A stretch of DNA of 36,397 bases from Crocosphaera sp. (GTDB taxonomy: Bacteria > Cyanobacteriota > Cyanobacteriia > Cyanobacteriales > Microcystaceae): positions 1 to 36,397 of the forward strand of contig JASJDN010000032.1 in the NCBI GenBank assembly GCA_030065205.1, in the 5' to 3' direction. The notes beneath the pieces were generated by a model, which was not told the DNA's origin, did not search any database, and saw nothing but the letters and a program-made list of their open reading frames with translations. Of the stretch, positions 1 to 6,600 are shown piece after piece (within the stretch, counting starts at the first letter, position 1; each line of letters opens with the position of its first letter). The position numbers and the translations under genes were made by a program.

Positions 1-118
1 GTAGGGAGTGAAGCGCGATAGCGTAACGCACCGAAAATTCAACATCATAATCGAAAATTTAGATATTTATGGAGATAATCATTGATTTGGTGCGTTACAT
101 TTCATTAACGTACCCTAA
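1..118. repeat. Dispersed hairpin-like repeat, copy 1
   Basis: A ~118-bp element, the first of three near-full copies (others at 712-830 and 2338-2454). Its left arm begins GTAGGG and runs to GTAACGCACC. Its right arm begins GGTGCGTTAC and ends in CCCTA(C), so the ends are imperfect inverted repeats around an AT-rich core. It differs from copy 2 by very few bases (for example AATCATTG against AATCTTTG). It encodes no protein and looks like a non-autonomous MITE-like or REP-like element. It may start before the window edge. A GCGATCGC site follows directly, as it does after copy 3. Confidence 0.8.
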
Positions 119-173
119 AAGAGCGATCGCATTCCCTACAATAGCGATTAACAGACAAGATCAGCGATCATCC

Positions 174-431
174 TTATTTTCCTAATATTTTGTCATATTC
201 TGCATGATGTCCTATCCAAAACCAGGCCATTTCTTGTCCATCTTCCACTGCAATAGCTCTGTAATGTATCCCAATCCGAACTGTCCAAAAACGACCCACT
301 TTCTTAAAATGTAATGAAGGATAATAGGGATCGTGTTTTAACAAATCATAACATTTATCGGCTAGGTCTTGAATATGGGGGGGCAATTGTCGATAATAAT
401 ACCAAAAATCAGGGGTTGCTCGATGTTTCAC
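174..431 (-). CDS. RelE/ParE-superfamily toxin of a type II TA pair
   Basis: 85 residues with the compact layout of the RelE/ParE/HigB toxin fold: an N-terminal helical part (YRQLPPHIQDLADKCYDLL), then LHFKKVGRFWTVRIGIHYRA and a final strand IGHHAEYDKIL. The pattern W-x-x-R-I-G-x-x-Y-R-A followed by a G-H-H-A-E-Y-D-K ending is typical of cyanobacterial RelE-like proteins, which cleave mRNA or bind gyrase depending on subfamily. The start overlaps the stop of the upstream gene by 4 nt (ATGA), the usual antitoxin-toxin coupling. The activity (RNase or gyrase inhibitor) cannot be decided from sequence alone. Confidence 0.85.
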   Translation of the reverse strand: MKHRATPDFWYYYRQLPPHIQDLADKCYDLLKHDPYYPSLHFKKVGRFWTVRIGIHYRAIAVEDGQEMAWFWIGHHAEYDKILGK

Positions 432-640
432 AAGTTCGTGCAGTTTCCTTCTCGTAAGTGTTTTAATGCTTTTTCTGCTAACCTATCTAGCTTACCTGTG
501 GTTACATCGGTTTCAAATTGTTGATCCCATGCTTCTGCGTCAAATTCAGCAAACCATTGACGAAATTCGTTTAAATCTTGTGGAGATAACTGACTAATTG
601 CTTTTTCTATCTCTTTTAATTTGTTGCTTTCCCTCATCAT
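428..640 (-). CDS. Antitoxin partner of the RelE/ParE-like toxin
   Basis: 70 residues, acidic and mostly helical. It starts MMRESNKLKEIEKAISQLSP, continues with LNEFRQWFAEFDAEAWDQQF, and ends in a K/R-rich tail ALKHLREGNC. This is the small cyanobacterial antitoxin type that precedes RelE-like toxins (pattern AI..L...DL..F..WF.EFDA..WD.Q...D...GKLD.LA..AL). The partner at 434-643 in the right-hand array (35693-35911) has a related layout. It overlaps the toxin gene by 4 nt. It should bind and neutralise the toxin and probably autoregulate the pair. No DNA-binding domain is obvious. Confidence 0.8.
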   Translation of the reverse strand: MMRESNKLKEIEKAISQLSPQDLNEFRQWFAEFDAEAWDQQFETDVTTGKLDRLAEKALKHLREGNCTNL

Positions 641-711
641 TTTTCCCTATTTTTATAAGTTCAATTAATTAAGCTTAATTGAGTGTGTACATGATCATTC
701 TAACCCAAGAC

Positions 712-830
712 GTAGGGAGTGAAGCGCGATAGCGTAACGCACCGAAAATTCAACATCATAATCGAAAATTTAGATATTTATGGAGATAATCTTTGATTTG
801 GTGCGTTACATTTCATTAACGTACCCTACA
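712..830. repeat. Dispersed hairpin-like repeat, copy 2
   Basis: Near-identical to copy 1 over its whole length, from GTAGGGAGTG to GTACCCTAC, with inverted-repeat ends (GTAACGCACC and GGTGCGTTAC). Its right end lies inside the reading frame of a truncated YoeB toxin gene and supplies the in-frame stop codon, so it sits exactly at the break point of that gene. Confidence 0.85.
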
Positions 831-930
831 AAAGCGCACCGCAAAAAAGATTTTTATGCAAAATTTTATCTTTTTGTCGCAGTTCTTCGTAAATTTCCCA
901 TGTTTTTCCTTCAAATATCAAGGATCTCAT
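826..930 (-). pseudogene. yoeB/txe toxin fragment, cut by repeat copy 2
   Basis: A 34-codon frame begins MRSLIFEGKTWEIYEELRQK, which is the N-terminus of a Txe/YoeB mRNA endoribonuclease (family start M-R/K-x-L-x-F-x-x-x-W-E-x-Y). After KDKILHKNLF the homology stops, and four codons later a TAG arises from the end of the dispersed repeat. A complete YoeB is about 85 residues, so roughly the last 55, including the catalytic C-terminal region, are missing. Its ATG lies inside the 3' end of the Phd-type gene (20-nt overlap), as in an intact antitoxin-toxin operon. The toxin is surely inactive. Confidence 0.8.
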
Positions 931-1183
931 TTAATTCTTCTTGATTAGGAGTATAACCTTTATTTTGGGTATGAGTCATCATAGAGTCGTTTATTTGCTG
1001 CATTAATTGACTATTTTGTAAAATAAACAAAGTTTCTTGTTGTTGTTCCCAATCTTTAGCATTAATAATGATAACATCTTCTCCATTTTGAGTGCTTATC
1101 TTAAGGGGAGTGTGTTGCTCAATGACTTGCTCAATAAAGTCTTGAATATTATTAGTAAATTGACTAATCGAAATGTCATTCAT
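911..1183 (-). CDS. Phd/YefM-type antitoxin, orphaned
   Basis: 90 residues from the ATG at 1183 (MNDISISQFTNNIQDFIEQV). A longer frame to 1210 would need a TTG start, so the ATG is preferred. The N-terminal half matches the Phd/YefM fold: a first strand, the helix ISQFTNNIQDFIEQVIEQ, then PLKISTQNGEDVIIINAKDW, which is the family pattern of a beta hairpin followed by a conserved D/E-W. The C-terminal region (MTHTQNKGYTPNQEELNEIL) would bind the toxin. The toxin gene it overlaps is truncated, so this antitoxin has lost its partner in cis. It may persist as a repressor or as an anti-addiction antitoxin. Confidence 0.8.
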   Translation of the reverse strand: MNDISISQFTNNIQDFIEQVIEQHTPLKISTQNGEDVIIINAKDWEQQQETLFILQNSQLMQQINDSMMTHTQNKGYTPNQEELNEILDI

Positions 1184-1260
1184 GATTTTTTTCTCATTTT
1201 TTAACTTCAATTAATGACGATTAATTTAGCTTCTCCCAATCATTTTAACTCAATTCTAAT

Positions 1261-1288
1261 GTTGGGTTTCGTTCCTTAACCCAACCTA
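1261..1288. repeat. Short TTGGGTT/AACCCAA hairpin repeat, copy A
   Basis: The arms GTTGGGTT (1261-1268) and AACCCAAC (1278-1285) form a perfect 8-bp stem with a 9-nt loop. Related hairpins with the same 9-nt spacing occur at 14051-14073 and 35391-35415. Its end (CTAC) supplies the stop codon of a PIN-domain fragment on the minus strand. Confidence 0.75.
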
Positions 1289-1369
1289 CAAGATCGGCGA
1301 TCGCACTTTTTGATCTGTTGAGAAACCATAAAGCCAAATGTTAGAATCAACAAAACAGAGATTATTATT
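1286..1369 (-). pseudogene. PIN-domain (VapC-like) toxin fragment
   Basis: Minus-strand translation gives NNLCFVDSNIWLYGFSTDQK and then VRSPIL and a stop. F-V-D-S-N-I-x-L-Y is the N-terminal strand and first catalytic aspartate of PIN-domain VapC ribonucleases, which are normally about 130-140 residues. Only about 20 residues of homology survive. The frame has no ATG/GTG/TTG start after an in-frame TAA upstream, and the stop lies in the short hairpin repeat. It immediately follows a small antitoxin-like gene, so it is best read as the dead toxin of that pair. Confidence 0.65.
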
Positions 1370-1574
1370 GGTTTCTTACATAAATATCTTCCCGTTTCAT
1401 AAATTCTAAATTATCAACATGAATCGGATTTTCTAATAAGTATTCAATCATATCAATCTCAGGTTCATTTTTATTAGTTTGATTGTCTGCTTTCAACGCT
1501 TCTACTATAGCTTGTATCCCTTTTATTTGCTCTGGTTTTAATCCTTCAACATTAATATTTTTTATCATAATCAA
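1365..1574 (-). CDS. Small antitoxin-like protein next to a PIN fragment
   Basis: 69 residues starting MIMIKNINVEGLKPEQIKGI. The middle is helical (IQAIVEALKADNQTNKNEPE) and the end is IEYLLENPIHVDNLEFMKRE. I do not recognise a named family with certainty. The short length, the helical body, the ENPI..D...F..RE-type C-terminus and the immediately following PIN fragment fit a VapB-like cyanobacterial antitoxin. ATG at 1574 or the second ATG at 1568 are both possible starts. With its toxin truncated, it would now be a solitary antitoxin. Confidence 0.6.
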   Translation of the reverse strand: MIMIKNINVEGLKPEQIKGIQAIVEALKADNQTNKNEPEIDMIEYLLENPIHVDNLEFMKREDIYVRNQ

Positions 1575-1613
1575 TCATGATAATGTTTGGTTTTATTGTA
1601 TCATAACTCTGAC

Positions 1614-1665
1614 GTAGGGTGTGTTAGCGCAGCGTAACGCACCGAATATCAAGATAGTAAAGATT
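1614..1665. repeat. Partial copy of the dispersed repeat (left arm only)
   Basis: GTAGGGTGTGTTAGCGCAG followed by CGTAACGCACCGAA matches the left arm of copy 3 at 2338 and more loosely copies 1 and 2. The AT-rich core and right arm are missing or diverged. The HigB-like fragment on the opposite strand runs into this partial repeat. Confidence 0.65.
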
Positions 1666-1737
1666 ATTGGTGCTTGGTAATCAATATAAGTAATTAAACG
1701 ATAATTATTTCCACCCGCTAACCAACCGACAAGATCG
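1640..1737 (-). pseudogene. HigB-type toxin fragment
   Basis: Minus-strand translation gives GWLAGGNNYRLITYIDYQ followed by APIIFTILIFGALR. G-G-N-N-Y-R-L-I-T-x-I-D-Y is the central signature of HigB mRNA interferases (family about 90-110 residues), where it is normally followed by R-Y/F-x-x-T-H-x-x-Y-D. That last catalytic segment is missing because the frame runs into the partial repeat. No start codon or N-terminal half could be found. The coordinates cover the recognisable homology only. Confidence 0.6.
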
Positions 1738-1771
1738 GCGCACCGCAAAGTCGATCTCTTCGAGATCACAC

Positions 1772-1948
1772 TTAATAAGGTCGTTGTAATAATCTTGCCC
1801 GTTTTTTTTGACGTAACTCAGCATCAACTTTAGCTATGGCCTCATCTAAAAATAAGTTATATAATTCAAGTTGATAATTGCTTTGTCTTAATCCTTCAAG
1901 ACAGCGTTTTTGTGTTTCTTTGTCAGGATAAAATTGCTGTTCACTCAT
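1772..1948 (-). CDS. Small hypothetical protein, second gene of a two-gene unit
   Basis: 58 residues from the ATG at 1948 (MSEQQFYPDKETQKRCLEGL), chosen over the in-frame ATG at 1960 because it makes an ATGA overlap with the stop of the upstream gene. It is highly charged with a predicted long helix (LELYNLFLDEAIAKVDAELR) and a basic end QKKRARLLQRPY. I recognise no family. Its size, the 4-nt overlap and its place in a TA-rich array suggest part of a TA-like module, but nothing catalytic is visible. Confidence 0.55.
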   Translation of the reverse strand: MSEQQFYPDKETQKRCLEGLRQSNYQLELYNLFLDEAIAKVDAELRQKKRARLLQRPY

Positions 1949-2289
1949 GATAAATTCCAACCTTTTTTAATTTCTTGAATACTGGCATGACAGGCTTCTA
2001 AATTCCCTAAACCATTATCGATAGCTTGATTTAATAAATCTATCATCGAATCTGAGGCAATGGGTTGGGTTTCTAGAATTCTTAAGGTTAAAGTGTTTAG
2101 GCGAGAATAAGATTGATTGAGTCTTTCTTTTATGTTTTGTAATTCATCTAGTTCATTAATTGTTCTAGGATTTTCTCCATAGGTTTCAAAAAGTATCCAC
2201 TCTGTTGCACCAGCTATTTCAATTTCTTCTGCTATTTGTCGCAAGAGATTGAAAATACGGGTCAGGGTTTCAGGGGATAATTTTGCCAT
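1945..2289 (-). CDS. Hypothetical helical protein, first gene of a two-gene unit
   Basis: 114 residues starting MAKLSPETLTRIFNLLRQIA. It appears all-helical, with several heptad-like stretches (ELDELQNIKERLNQSYSRLN and DLLNQAIDNGLGNLEACHAS). No signal peptide or membrane segment is seen. The following gene overlaps it by 4 nt, so the two are co-translated. Repeat copy 3 lies directly upstream. No family is recognised. It could be the larger partner of a TA-like pair or an unrelated cyanobacterial hypothetical. Confidence 0.55.
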   Translation of the reverse strand: MAKLSPETLTRIFNLLRQIAEEIEIAGATEWILFETYGENPRTINELDELQNIKERLNQSYSRLNTLTLRILETQPIASDSMIDLLNQAIDNGLGNLEACHASIQEIKKGWNLS

Positions 2290-2337
2290 TGTTATTATTG
2301 GTCATTCATGGTTCTATGTTAACTCAAATACAAAACT

Positions 2338-2454
2338 GTAGGTTGTGTTAGCGTAGCGTAACGCACCGAAAATTCAACATCATAATCGAAAATTTACATA
2401 TTTATGGAGATAATCTTTGATTTGGTGCGTTACATTTCATGCTTCGCACCCTAC
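2338..2454. repeat. Dispersed hairpin-like repeat, copy 3
   Basis: Shares the core of copies 1 and 2 (AAAATTCAACATCATAATCG, then TTATGGAGATAATC). The outer ends differ: the left is GTAGGTTGTGTTAGCGTAG and the right is CATGCTTCGCACCCTAC. It lies between the eCIS operon's last gene and the TA array. It could fold in the transcript and act as a barrier or terminator after the DUF4157 gene. Confidence 0.8.
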
Positions 2455-2467
2455 AAGAGCGATCGCA

Positions 2468-3484
2468 CTACTCATACTCGTCAATTATCCCTTGGATGAC
2501 ATCATCAAGACCATTGCCATACTGCTGAGCGGCCTCCAATGCATCGTGTGCTGTGTCTCGTAGTTCGCCGCCTTGCACAATATTAATCCTCTTCACTTTT
2601 CCATCAATCAATATCTTCAAATGGCAATCGTATGCGTTTTTTTTTCCGTAACAATGCACGTGGGGAACCTTATTTGCTGCCCCATAAGAATACCAATCTT
2701 TCAATTGGATCACTTCTTGCTTTTGCACCACCTTCTTCTTCTGCCCCCTTTTTCTTTCGGCTTTTCTCACACCTTCTTTCTTTCTATTTGCCATTAACCT
2801 ATTCTTTGCTTTTCTTCCCATCACATCCGCTTCTCTCTCCAACCCCTGATCATCATTAATCTGTACCCTTTTCATCTGCATCGTCGGTTTTACCCTTCCT
2901 TGCATCTGCTGGACAACGTGCCAAGTTTCATGGGGTAAATGTTGCTCTTGTCCCGGCGCAACATGAATTTCTGTCCCTTGGGTATAAGCATGAGCTTGTA
3001 ATTGTGCTGGTTTCGGTGAATTATAATGAACCCTTACATCATCTAGGGAATATCCTGATAAATTCTCAACTCCTGTTTTAAGGCGATCGGGTAAACCTGT
3101 TCGGTTAGGAGATATTTGTTTCTGTGCCTCTATACTTTCTCCATTTTCTCTCTTTTGTTGAACAATCTCTGTTTCTTGTTCTGAATTATTATTTGTTTCC
3201 TCTTGGCTATTTTTAGCTTGTATGGGTGGTGTTGAGAATCTTTGCTGTATGCTTTCTCTGATGAAGTCAGATGGATCAGGTTTGAGGTGGGAATAATCTG
3301 TAAAAGGTATTTTCGCACTCCCTTCTAAATTTCTACTTAACCCTGGCCCCTTATAGACCCCGGGGGTATCCATTTCATCGTCAGTTTCAGAGTCTTGATG
3401 AATTGATTTTTTCTGTAACCATCCGTGACTGGGATGGTTTTCATTTTGGGAAAATTTTTGTTCAGGATGTAATCTTTGACGCAC
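2468..3484 (-). CDS. DUF4157 (eCIS core domain) protein with variable C-terminal domain
   Basis: 338 residues. The DUF4157 domain, the hallmark of eCIS-associated proteins and toxins, spans roughly 130-225: RTGLPDRLKTGVENLSGYSL, then DDVRVHYNS, AYTQGTEIHVAPG and the zincin-like HETWH (185-189) followed by VVQQMQGRV. The downstream LEREADVMG (215-223) carries the conserved E/D residues of the family. The first 125 residues are polar and low in complexity. Residues 230-258 are very K/R-rich. The last ~75 residues (KDWYSYGAANKVPHVHCYG to the end) form a separate small domain with H/C residues that I cannot identify. It is the last gene of the minus-strand baseplate operon, 154 nt after its neighbour. 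DUF4157 proteins are known as eCIS cargo or self-processing leaders, so this is a likely cargo/effector. Confidence 0.9.
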   Translation of the reverse strand: MRQRLHPEQKFSQNENHPSHGWLQKKSIHQDSETDDEMDTPGVYKGPGLSRNLEGSAKIPFTDYSHLKPDPSDFIRESIQQRFSTPPIQAKNSQEETNNNSEQETEIVQQKRENGESIEAQKQISPNRTGLPDRLKTGVENLSGYSLDDVRVHYNSPKPAQLQAHAYTQGTEIHVAPGQEQHLPHETWHVVQQMQGRVKPTMQMKRVQINDDQGLEREADVMGRKAKNRLMANRKKEGVRKAERKRGQKKKVVQKQEVIQLKDWYSYGAANKVPHVHCYGKKNAYDCHLKILIDGKVKRINIVQGGELRDTAHDALEAAQQYGNGLDDVIQGIIDEYE

Positions 3485-3638
3485 TTTCTGGTACCTCTAT
3501 CAAACTAGACGAGGATAATAGCGGCCTTCTTTGAAAATTCTGCTTTTTCCTCTTGGTTATAACTTATCACTCTTTTTTACTTTATTCCATTAAAAACTTA
3601 GGCAAAAATTTAATTGTAAAAATTAGCTAAAAACGCTG

Positions 3639-6600
3639 TCAAATTAATCGAATACCAGCAGTATTAATTAATAAAAGTTGGGCGGGTTTTGTTTGGTTGG
3701 TTCGGGGGTCATAATCAGCGAGGGAAGCGGATAGGGAAGGGTTTAAGACTTTACTGCGATCGCTTTGATAGAGGGCATTGAGATCCACGGCGATTACCCC
3801 TTCAACTCTTTGCATGGATGCAATAACTTCGGCGGTGGTGACCGGTTGACCGAAGTTTCTCACGGGGAAGTCAAAGGTCTTGATTAAAGCGTCTCTAACC
3901 TTCGAGGTGACAAGTTCTGGTACATATTTGGCATCAAGGGTTAATTGGGCTTCAACGTTAAATCTGATGGCTTGATAACTATCGATCATCACCGGTTGAC
4001 GGGGATCTTTGGCTGCATCGATGGCGGTGACTAAACTGGTGTACAGTCTGGAGGTTTCGGGAACGGTTTCTCCAGTGGTAGTGGCGATGGTGAGGTGAAC
4101 GATTTCTCTTCCTTGTTGCCAGAGGGGTGTGGCGATCGCTTTACCAATACCAGTAAAACTGCGGGCAAAGTCTTCAAAGTCTTCTAGGGAAACGATCCGA
4201 TCTAAAATACGTACAGTTGATGGGGCGTTTTGACGAATTTGGGCGAGGCTTTCGGGATCGGTTCCTCCTGTGGCTTTTAAGGGGTTGATCACGTCAGCAA
4301 TAGCGGGAGGGGTATCATTGAGAATGCTGAGACTGTTTGCCCCAACGTTACCGTCTAAACCGATCCCTTGACGATAGGTAGCGGTGATATTTTCTAGCCC
4401 GGTGGGTAAGCGAGATCCTTTCTTGCCATCTCCAAAGGTAACATTAGTGGTTCCGTCGGCTTGGATACGAATAATGTACTTTTGATCATGGGGTTTGAGG
4501 GGATAGAGGGAGGGGACTTCTTGCCAGAGAACGCCGTTTATTCTCACTTCTAGGGTACTTTCTCTGCCACTGGGGGTGGGGGCGGAAATATAGGTTAAGG
4601 GGGGTTCTTGCAGCGTAAAGGTTTGGTTGGAGGCGTTTCCATCTCCACTCCCTAACACTTCTTCTACGGTTTCGCCATGAGTGGCTTGGACGACGTTCCC
4701 ATAAATGGTTACGGTTGCGGGATCATAAGCGTTTTTGAGGGGTTCTCTTAAGATTAATAAGGGTAGTTGTTGGTCTTGGGGAGGAATGGCAATGGTGGCT
4801 ATTTCGCTGACTATTTCGCTGTCTTCGGGGGCGGGTAATAGGGTTATATGATTAAGGGTGGAGGGTTCACTGGGTAAGGCTGTGATTAAATAGCCTTCAA
4901 ACCTATCTTTATCTCTGACTTTCCAGTATTGATATAAGGGTCCTTGTCCCTCATTTTCGATGGGAAGGGGAGGGGTGAGAATTTGCACTGTGTCGTAACG
5001 TTGTACGGGGGTGGTTTGTAAACCATCGGCGGTGATTAAAATACCAATTCCACCCACGAAAATTGTGTCACGTTCGACGACAATGGTTTGGATATCGATG
5101 TTGGCTAAGTTGTCGTTAGAGGGTATCCAGAAGTCTCCGTTATTATTGGACTGAAAAATACCATTTTTCGCTGTTCCTAACCAAATATTGCCCTCATCGT
5201 CCAGGGTTAAGCAACGGATTTCGAGATCGGTTAAGTTAACGTTAATGTCTTGCCAATGATCCCCGTTATCTTGCGATCGAAATACCCCACTTCCTGATGT
5301 TCCGGCAAAGATGATATCTTGATTAATAATAATCATCTTTTCTTGGTGGTTGATAGGTTCATCTAACTCAAAAGGTTTTTCAACGGTTACGGATCTGCTA
5401 GTTGTATCAGTTGTATCAGAGATTTGAGTAATGGTTCGCGTTTGTATCTTTCCATTGAGGTTTAGGGTAAGGGTATCACCCACTTTTACAAGATTAGTAA
5501 ATTGATTTTCATTGTCTATAATTTTGTTGTTGTCAATGGATATTTTGGCTTTAATGTCTCTTGAACCTACGGCAATTGCTGTAATACTACGATTGGTTAG
5601 TCCTGTATTAATTGTAAAACTTTGATTAATTAAGTCAGGGTTAAAGGGATTATCAATGGATAAAGTTACTTCACTATTGTCTCTGATGGAAACATTGGTA
5701 ATGGTTCTCGTTTGTCCGGCTGCATTTATAGTATCTCCTGGTTTAATCTGTTGATTAAAGTTGTTCCCTCTCCAAGTTACTTGATTATTTTTACTGGATA
5801 GTATTCCTTCTCCTTCTCTTGTTTCAATTATTTTTTCCCAACTCCTTCCTTGATCTAAGGAACGAAATATTCCCTGTTGAGTTGTTCCTGCAAATAAATG
5901 ATAATTGTCAAATTGTTGTTTTTGAATAGCAATGGTTTGTACATCGGTGTCATATAGTCCTAAAGAAGTCCATTTTTCCCCCTTATCTTTTGATTGGAAT
6001 AAACCGCCTTCAATGGTACCGACTAAGAGGATATTCTTGTTTTTATCGTTTTCATTTTTAATTTCAGTTAAAGTAAGAATATTATTATAAATTAGTCCTG
6101 TTTCTTCTTTTATGTGTTGCCAATTATTTCCTTGATTTTCTGACTTGAATAGTCCTTCTGCTGTTCCTACAAAAATAGTATCATCTTTGTCTATTAATAA
6201 CCCTTGAATTTCTTTATTTTCTAATTTATTCTCAATTTCTTTCCAGCTATCAATAGGTTCCCAAGTCTTACCATTATCTAAAGAACGAAAAATTCCTTGA
6301 GTAGTTCCTGCTAACAGTTCTTTTTCTATTTCTTTTGAATTGATGACTAATGACGTTACTTGAGAGTTGGTTAAACCGATATTACTGGGTTTCCATATTT
6401 GTAAAAGTATCATCCAAAGCAACAATAAACTGAAGGTTTCAGCATCTTTTAAAAAAGCGGATATAACAAATTGATATTCCTGTATTGTTTGCTGATGATA
6501 TAAACAAAATATACCCCCAATATCTTGAATTTTAGCAGTCATATGTTGACCACTAACAATAATAGTTTGATCTCTGTTCAAGTTTTCTATAAGTTGACTC

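Noticed and set aside
1..2454. CRISPR-like array made of the repeated elements
   Set aside because: Copies are ~118 bp, palindromic-ended and 600-1500 bp apart with genes between them; no cas genes.
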